Below are positions 23,681 through 36,192 of a stretch of DNA of 64,000 bases, in pieces (position 1 is the stretch's first letter; every line of letters starts with the position of its first letter). This DNA comes from Hemileia vastatrix (lineage: Eukaryota; Basidiomycota; Pucciniomycetes; Pucciniales; Zaghouaniaceae). The position numbers and the translations under genes were made by a program. The notes under the pieces are model-generated. The model was not told the origin of the DNA, ran no database searches, and saw only the letters and a program-made list of their open reading frames with translations. The DNA lies in the NCBI GenBank assembly GCA_030280995.1, contig JASXTE010000002.1, forward strand, positions 39,574,183-39,638,182, read 5' to 3'.

Positions 23681-24709
23681 GTTGTGGTCATCCAAAATTG
23701 GCTGGGGCCTTTGCTGTGTAGTTTGGTACAGCTTGATGATGTCTTAAATGGCATTAATTTCTGCTTATGGTGTTTTTCTGTGTTTTTTGGCTGAATATTG
23801 GAGCTATGTGTACAAGAATATTATTATTAAATAGCCCTGGTTTTTTTATATATTTTATGCTTTGATGATATTTTTATATTCCAAGTTTTAAGGGCTTTTT
23901 TGGTCAATTTTCATTTTTTACCACAACTTTTCTATTTTGTTTTTTGCCTTTTATAGGCTAGCCTTAAATCTTAGGGTTAAGTCTCTAGTAAAATTAGATA
24001 GAACTGATTTTTCTCTGCATTTTATGTCTTGTTGATTTTTAGGCATATTTTACAGTTTAAGGTGTTTTCTGTTGTTTTCTGGTTTTTTAGTTGTTTTTAG
24101 TGGTTTTCTGGATTCAGGGGGTCCATCTTCCTCTACCATAGCATTCTGGGGAGCGCTTCTAGAGGGTTTATATGCAATTTGGCTGGAAGAAATTCCAAAT
24201 TAGTTGCTGTAGCATAGATTTTTAGATGGGGGTCTGTGTGTACATATTGAATAAGACAGTTTGGGGGAACTTAAATTATCATACAACCATCTGGTAATTA
24301 GATCACTGTTTCTTACTCTGTTTTCACAGTTTTTTGGCCAAAATTAGCTGGTTTTGTTGCAAGTTTAGTTCTTCATTTAACTCAACTTTGGAAACCGTCT
24401 TCTCTGGTGTAGCTTTGAAACCTGCATCAAGTATTATTTCTGTTTTCTTTTCAAAAAGTGAACAGTGTTTTGGTTTTCTGGTGTGGATCTTTCTGCATTT
24501 CAGTTTTTCTTTGATTTGTATTCATCTGGGCTACTTTCTTGGCTTTTTAAGAATTCTAGAAGTTGTTAAAAGTGATATAGTAACTGTCTTCAATTTGCTG
24601 TGGCAAATTGATCTCACCTGGTATTTCTCAAAGGTACAGGGGATTTTCTCTCTGTTTTTTCTCCAACTCCTTTGGTCAAGGCTTATAGCTATTACTAAAA
24701 GATTTTCTA
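23681..24709 (+). repeat. 1-kb dispersed repeat, copy 1
   Basis: Begins GTTGTGGTCATCCAAAATTGG and ends at GATTTTCTA. It aligns along its whole length with 58052-59100. No coding capacity that I recognise. It may be the inner part of the E5-family LTR or a separate repeat; copy 1 follows an E5-type LTR start, copy 2 precedes an E5-type LTR end. Confidence 0.75.
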
Positions 24710-24820
24710 AATTTCTAGAACCCAATGTAGGGTGAGTATTTTTAAGCCATTTGGATTTTCTTATACTGTTGGTCTCTCTTCTTTGGTTGGAAATTGGGTT
24801 TTTGGATTCCATTGGACCAT

Positions 24821-26200
24821 GGCTTCTGGACTGTCTTTCTCCAGTGTTGGTAGTGTCACTGTTGGTGCTTCTGAGGATGGTAATAATTCTGTTTCTTTTA
24901 GGCCCTCTTTCAGGATCAAGTCCTGAAAGGGGCCTATGTTTATGGGGTAGGATGTGAAGTTGTTTCTGGAGCTTGTTGAAGCTTCTGTGAATGCGGATGG
25001 TGCTTCTCACTTGGACATGGTGAAGCAAGTCATCTTCTACATGGGTGACAGGGCTCTGGTGAAAGAGGTAGCTGCTATGAAGGGTTATAGAAGGAAGGAT
25101 TTGAAAAATGTGTGTCTTCATATGACAGAAAGGTGGGGATCCAAGTACTCTATGGTGGATCTCAATAGGATTGCAAGTGAATGGCAATCTTATGGTGGGG
25201 TGGATAATCTTCACTCCTATAGGAAGTTTATGGCTCAGTTAGAGCCAGTGGTGGATTATTTGGTGGATATGCAGGAGATTGAAAGTACTTATTCTGAAAG
25301 GGATATATTCTGGTCTGCTCTGGAAAGAGAGGTCAGAATTTATTTTTTGAATGAATTGGAAAGGAAGGACAAAATGAAGGTTCTTCCCAATTGAAACCAG
25401 AAGTTTCCTTCTCTTTCTGTGGTGAAGGAGTATGTGGAGGACCACCTCCAACTATTGGCACTGTATTCTTGCCAAGAATCTAGCACCAAGTATGTTTGCA
25501 AGGTCAGTGAAGCATTTGCTGAAGATGTGGAGGATTCAAGGAGGAAGAAGGAGAGTGTGAACATGGGGATGGCTCCTGAGAAGCCTAAAAAGGTTGATCC
25601 AGTAGTGGAGCAGTTGGCTGATCTGACAAAACAGCTACATATTTTTTTAAGAGGCTCAGAAAGCCAATAAGCCTCCTTCTCAGCCTAGATATTTTGTATG
25701 GAGGGTTGGTAGAAGTAATCTTTGGGTCTGCTTTTAATTTTTCAGGAAGGGAAACAAATCCAATGATTGTTGGGCGCTGAATAGAGAGGTGTCTGAAGGG
25801 AAGGTGGGATTTTATGATAAAATTTTCAAGCTCCCTGATGGTTCTTTTGTAAAGCTTAATGATGGTCAGGCTCTAGTGGAATTGGTGAGGGGGAGACATA
25901 ATGTCAACTCATGGAGGCTAAGGTTTGAAGAGTTTCCTAATGAGGCTTCCTATTCTAATAATGGTGGAAATTATGGAAAGGGAAAAGGAAAGGAGGCTAA
26001 TAGAGTCTCAATTACCTCTTTTTTTCTGGTTTGGAGTTTTATTCTTGTGGTGGACAGTCAAGTGGGAAATGCTTGGCTGGTGTGTATGATGTGGAAGCAG
26101 GAAAAGTGGGAAGGCCTAAGAGCAGCTCTTAGGCCCAAAAAAATCCTAAGACTTTAAAGGTAGATCTGAATCTGAGTACAGCTAAGAAGAAGTACAGCAA
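24821..26200 (+). pseudogene. E3 gag
   Basis: Begins near the ATG at 24821 (MASGLSFSSVGSVTVGASED). The best frame (24954-25394) contains DGASHLDMVKQVIFYMGDRA and ERWGSKYSMVDLNRIASEWQ. It continues in other frames at 25419-25670 and 25789-26040, with HNVNSWRLRF... as a late block. I do not recognise a zinc knuckle. The function as Gag is inferred from position ahead of a protease. Confidence 0.6.
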
Positions 26201-26228
26201 AGAGGAGCTGTATAAGCTGCAGAAGGGT

Positions 26229-26900
26229 ATGGCCGATATGGGCCCCCCTAGTTTTGGATCATTGGAGATGAATGGTGAGCCAATGCTTATGGAGGTTTAT
26301 TCTGACTCTGAGGAGGATGTCCCTTTGGCTTCATTACCAATTCCTTCTGGATTTAGAGGGTCTGGTGAGGAATCTGGCTTTATTCCTGTTGGTGGTTCTG
26401 GTCCTAAAGAATCTTCTAGGACCAAGGTGGTGAAGCCAAGGGCTCACTTTGAGAGGCCAGTTGTTTCTGGTCAAGTTAATGCTATAGACTCTTTGTTGGA
26501 TATGATGAGACAGGGTCAGGTTTCCCTTACTTATTGTGAGTTGTATGCTATCAGTCCTGGGCTGGCTGATAGACAAAAGAAGTTGTTGATCAGGAGAAGG
26601 TTTTCTTCTGGGAGGTGGAATACATATGTGATTCTGCTGAAAGGGTTGGTGAGGGGTTGGAAACTTATTTTTCTGCTTGTCTGGGTTATTTCAATGTTAC
26701 CCTGAATGGTAGGGAGGCTAAGGCATTGGTGGATTCAGCTTCTCAGATTAACCTGATTTCTTTGTATGAGGCCACTCATTGGGTCTCCCCATCAAGACTG
26801 GTACTGATGAAATTTAAGAAGGATTTGTGGCCATGTCACTGAATTGGTGTGAAAATCTGAATTTTTCAAATTAGATGTTGGTGGAGCCTCCTGGAAGGCT
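26229..26900 (+). pseudogene. E3 gag-pol linker and aspartic protease
   Basis: Acidic/Pro-rich linker, then VNAIDSLLDMMRQGQVSLTY.ELYAISP, a block that precedes the protease in this element group. The protease is in another frame (26615-26842): NVTLNGREAKALVDSASQIN. The active-site triad reads DSA instead of DTG/DSG. A later frame keeps VLGGPFLMDF near 26935. Confidence 0.6.
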
Positions 26901-27460
26901 CATTTTTGCATTTCCAAGGAGTCAGTGAGAGCAGTTTTGGGTGGACCATTCTTGATGGATTTTTAAGCAAGAATCAGTTATCAGTTTTATGTGGTATTTT
27001 GTTTGTATTTGACTGGTGAAGATGAAATAAGTCTTCACGAGAGGTTATTATCCCCAGGAGAGGATGATTGGGAGACCAGGCCTGGCTTGTCATCAGTGTG
27101 CCAGTGTATAGATTGTTTCAGGGGAAGAAGAGAAGTGGGTTCTGCCTCTGGTTTTCTGGAGTGTTGCTCAGGCTCTAGTAGGAGTCTGTCTTTTTTAGAG
27201 TAATAAGGGCTGATCACCCTAGTGCAACAGCCTCTCCAAAAAGATGAGTAAATCCCAGTTTGTAGTAGGTCAGCTCCCTTGGAGATATACCAAGTGGATT
27301 TTCAACTTTCTCTTTTTAATTTTTCTCTTCTCTGCAAGTATTCTTCAAGTTTTTTATCAAGTCTCTGTTCTCTCTTAATACTCTCAATTATTTTTTACTC
27401 AAGTTCAAGACAGAAGATTGGTTACATATCTTTATTAAAAGATATGAGGAAAAGATTTGA

Positions 27461-28023
27461 GGAGGTGAGATTGGGGGTTGAAAGTAAGTCCTCCCAATTG
27501 TGCACCACTAGGGTTTCTTCTACAACTTTCAAAAAAATTACTTTGACCATACCTGTGAGAATTGGGGAAACCCCTGGTAATTTTTGTAGTTCAGAAGAGA
27601 ACTCAACAAAAGAAGAAAAAAATTTCAAGATAATTGAAGATAATCAACAAAAAAATTTTAAGAAAATGAAGAAGGAAAATAATAACAATTTTTGTGAAGA
27701 TCAGCAAGATCAAGTCCTCAAGCATGAGGTTAAACTGCAAAATTTTAGTGGGCTTGATTCTGAAGATGTTTTTACCTCCAGAATGAGAATAAACAGCACA
27801 ATTTTAGAAGATTTGATTCTGTGGATGAATCAAGATTTAAAGATTTGGAAAATTTGAGGGAAGATAATGATGCGGAAGTGAGGAAAAGCATTGGAGAGGT
27901 GAGTTTGGGGTCTAAAAGTAAGTCCTTCCAATGTTTCATCCTTAGGGTTTCTTCTACACTTTTCAAAAACATTAACTTGGACACACATGTGAGAAATGGG
28001 GAAACCCTTGGTTTTTGTTCTAG
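27461..28023 (+). repeat. Diverged internal duplication in E3
   Basis: A block of about 135 bp occurs twice, at 27461-27600 and 27893-28023. Both read GAGGTGAG.TTGGGG, AAGTAAGTCCT.CCAAT, TTAGGGTTTCTTCTACA or TAGGGTTTCTTCTACA, and GGGGAAACCC. The translated copies share the S.KSKS.Q......RVSST.FK.I.L pattern. They lie between protease and RT. Confidence 0.7.
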
Positions 28024-28059
28024 GTCTGGTAAAGAAGAATTCCTGAAGATTCCTCAAGT

Positions 28060-28980
28060 TGAAGGTGGAGCAATGAAATATAAGAAGGTAGTGCAGAAGA
28101 TTAGGCCATTCAATGAGCCTATGCCTGTGGGTTTGAATCCTCCTTTGAAGAGACCTCCATTGTCAAGAGATCTGTACTCTACTCTTCTGGTGAAGAATCC
28201 TCCTTATTTTGTGGAAACTGCTAGAGTGACTGTGGAAAGGTTGAAAGTTGTTAATTTTGGTCCTGATGGGTGGTTGTCTGAAGAGGAAAAGAAGTTGTTG
28301 TTGCATCTTATTGTGCTGAAAGAGAAGGCTGTGGCATTTGTAGAGGAGGAAAGGGTGGTGTTGAAACACTCTTATGGGGAACCTTACTTGATTCCTGTAG
28401 TTTGTCATGAACCTTAGCAAATCATACCTATTCCAACTCTGGCTGCTATCAGAGATTATTTTTTGGAGATTGTCAGGGAAAGGGTCAGGACTTGTTCATA
28501 TGAACCATTAACATCCAGTTATTCAAGTCCTGTTTTCTGTGTGAAGAAGCAAAATTGGAAGTTAAGAGAGGTTCATGATCTTAGAGCTTTGAATAGAGTC
28601 ACTATCAAAGATTCTGGTATGCCACCAAGTACAGAGGATCTCATTGAAGCTCTTTCTGGAAGTTTGTGTTATGGTTTGGGTGATATTATGGGTAATTATG
28701 ATGAGAGGGAACTTCATGTGGATTGAAACCTCTCGCAACTTTTGAGACTCCTTTGGGAAGATTTCAGCTCACAAGGTTGCCTCAAGGAGCAAAAAAACCA
28801 GTGGCAGTTTACCAAGCACAAATGGCTTGTATTTTGCAGGATGGGGTTCCTACTCATTCTGGAATTTTTATTGATGATGGCGGAATTAACGGACCACTTA
28901 CTGATTATGGTAATGAGGTATTGAAAGTAAATCCTTGTATAAGGATGTTTCTTTGAGAATATGCAATAAATCAAGAGTTA
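28060..28980 (+). pseudogene. E3 reverse transcriptase
   Basis: Three frames: 27821-28417 (LKRPPLSRDLYSTLL ... GPDGWLSEEEKKLL ... SYGEPYLIPVV), 28463-28726 (SSYSSPVFCVKKQNWKLREV, DLRALNRVTIKDSGMPPSTE, then GLGDIMGNYDERELHVD) and 28723-28956 (FETPLGRFQLTRLPQGAKKP and GIFIDDGGINGP). The catalytic box is FIDD. The frames are separated by a stop at 28414-28416 and a frameshift near 28720. Confidence 0.8.
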
Positions 28981-29163
28981 GTTCTGTTCAGGATTGAAGA
29001 GGCTGGTTTGATCATATCTGGGTCAAAAATTTATTGTTTTGTTCCTGCTTTAGAAATTCTGGGTCATGTGGTGTGTAAAGAGGGAAGGATTATGGCAAAG
29101 AAGAAGATTAATAAAATCTAGTCATGGCCAAGACCTAAAAATACTACTAAATTCAGAGGATTT

Positions 29164-29760
29164 TTGGGAGTTTGCATGTATTTCAGGATTTTTATTAAGG
29201 ATTTTTCTTTTTTGGCTTCACCTTTAAGGAAGCTTACCAGAAAAGATGCAGACTTGAAATGGACTGAAGAGCATGAAGAGGCTTTTCATAAGTTAAAAAA
29301 GGTGGTAGGTGAAGATATTATTCTTCACAATCTGGATTATGGTGTTGGTTCTGGAATAATTTATCTGGAAGTGGAATCAAGATATATTGCTGCTGGTGCT
29401 GTTTTATCTCAGGAAGATAAAATTGGGAGGGTAAGGCCAGTAAGGTATGAGTCAGTGGTGTTTAATGAGGTGGAATTTAGGTATTCTCAGCCTAAGTTGG
29501 AATTGTGTGGGGTAGCAAAAATCTTGAAGAGCCTACAGGTTGTTTTGTGGGGTCAGCATTTTGAGCTGCAGGTGGATGCAAAATCTTTGGTTCAGATGAT
29601 CAAAACACCTAGTCTTCAGAATGCTCCAATGACTAGGTGGGTGTAATTTATTCAAAAAATTTCTTTTGACCTGGTTTACAAGCCAGGTAGAACTTTTACT
29701 ATGCCTGATGGGTTGTCAAGGATACCACCTACAGATGAAGATTCTGATTCTGAAGAGTTT
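29164..29760 (+). pseudogene. E3 RNase H
   Basis: Begins FRIFIKDFSFLASPLRKLTR (end of the RT connection) and continues into RNase H with YIAAGAVLSQED, RYESVVFNEVEFRYSQPKLE and HFELQVDAKSLVQMIKTP. A TAA at 29644-29646 interrupts it just before the FIQKISFDLVYKPGRTFTMP DGLSR-type end, which is readable in the same frame. Confidence 0.75.
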
Positions 29761-30274
29761 GATGAAGATGTTCAGTGGTTAGGGCCAGCACAAAAGGTGC
29801 TGAAGATTTTTCTATCCTCCCCCATGAATTTAAACTTGCTGGTGATAATTGTGTTTCAGATGAAGGTTTAGACCTCCCACAAGAGGTCAAACTGGCTGGG
29901 TCTGATCTTGATTCTGGTGATCAGGATGTTTTTATTGATGAAGAAGGGGCTGTTGTTTGGGATGGCTAATTTTTAGAAAATGGTGTTTATGTTGGTGCAC
30001 TGGATTCTCAAAAAAATCAGTGGAAAGAGAAGGATGTGCCAAATTTAAATTTTAGTGTCCTGGATGAGCTTTTCAATTGGCCCATGTGAATTCTGGTGAT
30101 TTTGATGACAGGGTTGCGCCCTTGGATGTTATTTTGTTGGATTTTGAAGATGAGGCCTGGGGTCAGTCTGGGTTTTGTTTTCTTATGGTAGAATATCTGT
30201 TGACTATGGAGAGGCCAGATAGTTGTGATGATGATGCTTGGTAGGCAATCAAGAAGAACAGTCCTGGCTTTTAT

Positions 30275-30808
30275 GTGTCAGGAAGAAGGTTTATGAAAAG
30301 GAGGCATCCAAATCCTCAAGTTGTGGTGACTCAGAAGAAGGGTCAAGAGGTGGTTTTGAAGTCTTTGCATGAAGACCTTGGTCATAGAGGCTTTGGGGAG
30401 ACTTATAGAGGAGTAGCAGACAGACTTTGGTGGCCTGTTATAAAATTAGCTGTGCAGGGTTGGGTCTAATCTTGTGAAGATCTTCAAAGAAGAAGTCATT
30501 TGAAACCAAAATAAATTGGTCATGCTACTGGCGAATAAACTGTGTTTGGAAGAGTCAGTCTGGATACTGTCCATATTAAAGAGGGAAGGTATAAATATTT
30601 GATTTTTGCCAGGGATTATTTGTCTGTTTGGGTTGATGCTGCACCTTTTGTTAATTTGACTGCTAAAAATTTGTCAGAGTTTTTGAAAAAGGAATGGGCT
30701 TATAGAAATGGATTAATAAAGTTGGTGACTGTTGATGGTGTGCCAGAGTTTGGAGCTGAATTCAAAGAATCTGTGGCTAGAATCAGTTCTAAAGTCAGAT
30801 TGGCTACG
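30275..30808 (+). pseudogene. E3 integrase zinc domain and first half of core
   Basis: 30275-30469 has the histidine half of the HHCC domain (LKSLHEDLGHRGFGETYRGV then WWPVIK); a stop precedes the cysteine part. 30542-30808 has FGRVSLDTVHIKEGRYKYLI (first catalytic Asp) and LVTVDGVPEFGAEF (second Asp). E7 interrupts directly after RLATPY; the few residues that follow in frame come from the E7 LTR. Confidence 0.75.
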
Positions 30809-30813
30809 CCTTA

Positions 30814-31426
30814 TATTAAATTTATAAATAAAATATAAAATATATTACAATAAAACTATATATACTTTGAATATAATTAATTATCTACAAGATCTAAACT
30901 ACATGGCAATCCCTCTTCTTATATACAATTTTGGAGTAAGATATTTATTTTTTTGTGCATACTCTTTTCGTTTTGTGCATTTCATTTCATTACAAAAGTA
31001 TGTGACTATTGGATCATGTATTACACTATTCTCACTTCTCTGTTTTTATACCCCAGCTTTTCATCACAAATCATCTGTCTTTTCAGTGGTATTTCCCCTC
31101 TTATAGCTATTCTAAAAAGTATCAAATCTTTAAAATTTAAATGGTTAATTACTTTCCTACCCTTTCTTTTTCTTTTGTAACTCCTTATGGCTTTATTTAG
31201 TCTATTGTTTTTATCTTTTATCTTTCCATGCCATCTTATCACTTTTACTTTTTTATCTCTCATGTTTCTTATCCTTGTGACAAGTTTTTCTTGAGAAATT
31301 AATTTCAAATCTCTTTCAGCTGATTTGGTTTCTTGTTCACCAATGTTAGTAATGAAATTGTTTAACCCAATATTATCCTGAGATACTGTATGGACATAAG
31401 TGAGATTTGCTGTGACAATATTAACA
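30814..31426 (-). repeat. 3' LTR of E7
   Basis: 613 bp; in element orientation it begins TGTTAATATTGTCACAGC at 31426, directly after a GGAAGGGGGAA polypurine tract (31427-31437). Confidence 0.9.
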
Positions 31427-31839
31427 TTCCCCCTTCCATTCATTATCTCATAATCCTCCATGCCCCTTTTCCTCATGAATTTAAAATGCTTGATTCTGTC
31501 TAATGGTTTAGTAAAGATATCTGCCACCATTTCATTTGTTGGGACTTAATCAATGAATATTTCTTTATTTCTAATTAAGTCCATTATTTAGTTATAGGGA
31601 GTTTCTATGTGCTTGGTACTTGAATGAAAAACAGGATTTTTTGACTTTTTCATTGCACTTTGATTATTGGTTTCAATGAGTGTGAGTATTTTTATTTCTT
31701 TATTAATTTTTCCAAACATCTTTCTCCACCAGATGGCTTCTTGTCCTGCTGCATTTACGCTCTATATTCCGCTTCTGCAGATGATGCACTAACGTCTCCC
31801 AGCTTTTTACTTCTCCAGGATATGGTTCCATTATTTACT

Positions 31840-32990
31840 AACAACACATGCCCACTAGTGGATTTTCTTTGTTAATTTTCAGTGCATCCAGAATCTACAT
31901 AGCCCCTTAATTCCTCAATTTTGCTTTTGTATTTTAGTCCCCAGCTTTCTGTTCCTTTTAAATATCTTAACACTCTTTTAAATGCGGCCCAGTGTAAATG
32001 GTTTGGCTTTTCAAGGAATTGTGATAAAATACCTACACTGTAAGAGATATCTGGCTGTGTGCTCTGAGATAGATAGTTCAGTGATCCAATTGCTGATCTG
32101 TAATATTTGCCTTCTTTTTTAAATTCCTCTTGTTCTTGATTTGTTGATGTTTCTAATTTTTGGTTAGATTGCATTGGGGTTTGGCTTATCTTAGAATCTT
32201 CTATTCCATATTCTTGCACAAGATTTTTAATATAGTGTTCTTGTGATAATAAAACGCTACTATCTTCCCCTATTATTACTTTAATTCCCAGTACATGTTT
32301 TACTACACCTAAGTCTTTTATTTTGAAATTTTCTTTCATTTGTTTAATAATTGTCTTGCTGTTTGGTCCTATTAGTATCAAGTCATCTACCCATGAAAAT
32401 TCCAGATCCCCCTTTGTATGGACAAACAGGCAGGGATCTGGGTCACCAATGCAATATCCGTTTTGTGTGAACCAGTTGGTCATGGTTAAATACCACCCCC
32501 TTGCTTCCTGTTTCAGTCCATAAAATGTTTTCTTTAATTTTATAATGTATTTACTTGTGTTTTCTATTAGATCATCTTTGTATTGGTTATTATATGCCTC
32601 TTGTTTTGTTTCTCTTATTCATTCACTGAATCCCTCAGGTATACTAATGTATATGGCTTCTTCTTCACTCAGTTTGGAACTTAAGTATGCAGTGACAAAT
32701 TCTGCCTTCCTAGGTTTTTTTTTGTGTGTGCTGCATAGTTTAACATAAATCTCAGAGTACTGATTCTTCCCGTTGGTGAAGATGTTTCCTCAAAATCTAT
32801 TCCTTCTTTTTGTTTGAAACCTCTCGCTACACATCTTGCCTTGTATCTTTAAAGTTGTCCTTCCGCATTAAATTTATTATTTAGCACCCATCTTGTGGTG
32901 ATTGTTGTTTTTTTATCCTTATTTTCTTTGGGAATTATGTCAAAAACTCCATTCTCTTCTATTGAGTCAAATTCATCAAATATTCCTTTC
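31840..32990 (-). pseudogene. E7 reverse transcriptase and RNase H
   Basis: The open part (32483-31872) has DPDPCLFVHTKGDLEFSWVD DLILIG. The catalytic box is WVDD (32382-32393) where YVDD is usual. It continues with GVVKHVLGIKV, YRSAIGSLNYLSQSTQPDIS and RNase H start ELRGYVDSGC. A stop follows; SSAEAEYRA is readable beyond it. The N-terminal RT (32990-32490) is broken by frameshifts. Confidence 0.8.
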
Positions 32991-32992
32991 TT

Positions 32993-33970
32993 CTATTTAA
33001 CCCATTCTCCCAATTTTTTTGCTTCCAGATAGCTGTCAGGGATAATCACATTTTTTCTAAAAAAATTTTCTAAGACTGAGGCTTTGAGGTTTACTTCCTC
33101 ATCAATGATCTCCTCAATGCTCGACTCTTGTTGTCCTTGGTTGGCAATATTTGTTTGATAGTTACAATATCTTTCCGGGGCTTTCTTTTCTCTTATCATC
33201 TTTCTTCTTTCCTGCGTTTTATCTTCTGTTTTTTCTTCTCTTTCATTATTGTGGTCTTGTGAATTAACTGGCTCATTTGGATTTAATGGTATGTATTGGT
33301 TTACTTCTTTTTTATCTCCTACTTTCAATATATCCCTTGATATAATTACGCTTCTCTTTTCTTTGTCCCAAACCCTATATACACTTCTTTCTCCCTTGTC
33401 CATTCTTACCACCAGTCCTTTTTGGCATCTAGAATCAAGCTTTCCTATTGTCTTATAATGATGTATGCTGTAGTACACTTCACTTCCAAATTCTCTAATA
33501 TTTTCTATTCTGGGTTCTTCTCCCCACAGGATCTTGAATGAATCGTGTTTGTTTGTTTGGTTATAAACATATGTGGTCATTGTTTTGGCCTCTGCCCACA
33601 GTTCTTCTGGTAGCTTATGCTCAAGTATCATTGTTCTGGCTTTCTCAATGATTTTACTGTTCATCCTTTCTGAAGTTCCATTATTTTGAGGAGTGTTTGG
33701 TGTTGTGGCTAAGTGTATGATTCCTTGTTCCTGTAACCATTGATTGATATTTTTATTTACAAACTCTCCTCCTCTGTCACTAATGATTCTTTTTACCATT
33801 ATCTTCCCCTGTCTCCTCAATAAGCTTACTATTCCTTTCAGCTCTTTCTCCACTTGAATCTTATACTTTAGACACTTCACCCACACATATTTTGATGCTT
33901 TATCAACTACTTTTAATACAAATCTTGATCTTCCCAATAGTTCTGGAGTAATCAGACCCATTATTTCCAC
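32993..33970 (-). pseudogene. E7 copia integrase core and C-terminus
   Basis: The catalytic triad is present: FVLKVVDKASKYVWVK (Asp), KRIISDRGGEFVNK (Asp), PQNNGTSERMNSKIIEKAR (Glu). It is followed by NIREFGSEVYY, KLDSRCQKGLVVRMDKGE and the Lys/Glu-rich linker before RT. 325 codons are open. In frame with the preceding segment apart from the single stop. Confidence 0.85.
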
Positions 33971-34870
33971 TTATAATTCTTCCCCTGGGTTGTCTGTACA
34001 AACTCTATCCTTTTTAAACGGTCTCCTAGTCATCTTTCCTTGCTTGCATGTATCACATTTGACTTCCTTACCATTATGCCCCAATCTTTTGTGTTCCTCC
34101 ATGGTAACTTGGGCGTGTATATTTCTCCTTTCAAGGTGTAGGAAGGGTAAATTATTTCTCATTTCTCTGCTCATTACTTTTCTGCCTTTCACTTTCACAT
34201 GGAACTCATTGTTCTTACTCTTAATTACTTGTGCACCTCTCTTCCACAATAAACCTTGTGAAATCAAACAATCGGGTAAATCAGGCACATAGTAAACATT
34301 TCTGAACAAAGTTTTACTCTTGTCTTGACAATATAATTCTACTTCACCTTTCCCTTTAATATTCACACTCCTCCCCACCTCACCAATATTTACAGAACCC
34401 TCACACTCCTGGAAACTACTAAAGTCTTCTCTTTGGTTGGACAAGTGATCTGATGCTCTGGAATCTAACAACAACGCATTACTAGAATTCATACATATTT
34501 TAGCCTCAATAGTACCTATACAGTTAAAGATAGGTATTTCTTGACTACTAACAAAGAAAACTGCATCATTGTCATCACCTTTACCATATAGATACTCTTC
34601 ATAACTATCCCCAAAAATCTCTCGCTCATAGTCCACAGCTACTTGTTTGTTTGGTGACTCTTTGAATTCTTCAACAACTCTTTTACCTATGAATGCCACA
34701 TTTTTATGTTCACTCTCTTCTTCCTTATTTTCTGCAACTGACACCTTTTTTGGGGGGTCAAACCTGTATTTGGTCGATGGTTTCTTGCATTCACAAGCCA
34801 AATGACCCATGTTCCCACAATTGTAGCACTTGATGTTTCTCTTGGTGGTGGTAGTACTGCTCATAGCCAC
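33971..34870 (-). pseudogene. E7 nucleocapsid knuckle, protease and pre-integrase domain
   Basis: Zinc knuckle CYNCGNMGHLACEC (CX2CX4HX4C), then protease ALLLDSRASDHLSNQ (DSR where DSG/DTG is expected), then the pre-integrase HHCC region (HKRLGHNGKEVKCDTCKQGK). The frame ends at a TAA (33971-33973), and the integrase continues directly in the same frame, so this is one polyprotein cut by a nonsense codon. Confidence 0.8.
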
Positions 34871-35454
34871 ATTTTCTTCTTTCTTGACTGCAAATTTCTT
34901 GCTATCTTTTTTTAACCTTTTTAGTACCTCTCCTAAACCTAGGGACTCTTCTCCTTGAATAAATATGAAAATTAGGGACTTGTATTACTTGGGCATCTTA
35001 TGCATTACTTGGAGAGAAAGAACTTTGTTGTCAATTTCAAACCTTTAAGTTTTATCTTGCTATTGATAGTTCTAATATCTTTAACGTACTTGGCCACATT
35101 GGTGAATTTGATGGTCAGTAATTTGTTGAATGTCATTCTTCTTCCTTGAGCGTCCCCTTAAGCATATTTTTCCTTCAATACTTTCCACACTTTCCTACCA
35201 TCCCCTTTTTTTCACCAAAAACTTTGTTAGCTATCATTGATACATGATCATCTTTCAGGCTTTGAATAATCAGATTGTAAGCCTTTCTTTTTCTCTCTTC
35301 TAGCTTTTCTGTGTGTTTTTCCAAGACATAATTGAGGAAATTCATGTTATCTAATTTGGCCTCCATAATTGTAGACCAAATGAAATAGTTGTTTCCATTA
35401 AGAAGGCAATGAGGATTGTTACCACCAGTGCTGTGATTATTTGATTCAGACATC
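34871..35454 (-). pseudogene. E7 gag
   Basis: The ATG complementary to 35452-35454 (MSESNNHSTGGNNPHCLLNG) is followed by NNYFIWSTIMEAKLDNMNFL, the usual copia Gag opening (L.G.NY..W...M...L). The frame breaks at 35175, and other frames carry on toward the zinc knuckle (FTNVAKYVKDIRTINSKI). Confidence 0.72.
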
Positions 35455-35574
35455 CTTTGTTTGTGAATTGAGAGTAGATAGTATGGAATATATAAAGTAA
35501 TGAGAGCTTGGTAGTAATTGAGTATACTCTTACTGTTATTCTTAAACAATTGATACCTTGTGGTACTGATAATG

Positions 35575-36187
35575 TATTAAGTTTATAAATTAAATATAAA
35601 ATATATTACAATAAAACTATATATACTTTGAATATAATTAATTATCTACAAGATCTAAACTACATGGCAATCCCTCTTCTTATATAAAATTTCTGAGTGA
35701 GATATTTATGTTTGTGTGTGTACTATTTTTGTTTTGTGCATTTCATCAAATTACAAAAGTATGTGACTATTGGATCATGTATTACACTATTCTCACTTCT
35801 CTGTCTTTTATACCCCAGCTTTTCATCACAAATCATCTGTATTTTCAGTGGTCTTTACCCTCTTATAGCTATTCTAAAAAGTATCAAATCTTTAAAATTT
35901 AAATGGTTAATTACTTTCCTACCCTTTCTTTATCTTTTTTAACTCCTTATGGCTTTATTTAGTCTATTGTGTTTATCTTTTATCTTTCCGTGCCATCTTA
36001 TCACTTTTATTTTCTATCTATCATGTTTCTTATCCTTGTGACAAGTTGTTCTTGAGAAATCAATTTCAAATCTCTTTCAGCTGATTTGGTTTCTTTTTCA
36101 CCAATGTTAGTAATGAAATTGTTTAACCCAATATTATCCTGAGATACTGTATGAACATATATGAGATTTGATGTGACAATATTAACA
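35575..36187 (-). repeat. 5' LTR of E7
   Basis: 613 bp, same ends as the 3' LTR, with scattered substitutions (for example around 35690-35760 against 30930-31000). Confidence 0.9.
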
Positions 36188-36192
36188 CCTTA

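Larger units (their letters stand above)
30814..36187 (-). mobile_element. E7: Ty1/copia element inserted in E3 integrase
   Basis: 5374 bp, bounded by two 613-bp LTRs (30814-31426 and 35575-36187) and the 5-bp duplication CCTTA (30809-30813, 36188-36192). The minus strand codes gag, protease, integrase, RT and RNase H in copia order. LTRs differ at many positions and the coding part has stops and frameshifts, so it is older than E2 but younger than its host E3. In element orientation the LTR is TGTTAATATT...TTAATA. Confidence 0.92.

Noticed and set aside
24531..25214. 227-codon minus-strand ORF opposite E3 gag
   Set aside because: Antisense to a retrotransposon gag with no motif of its own.
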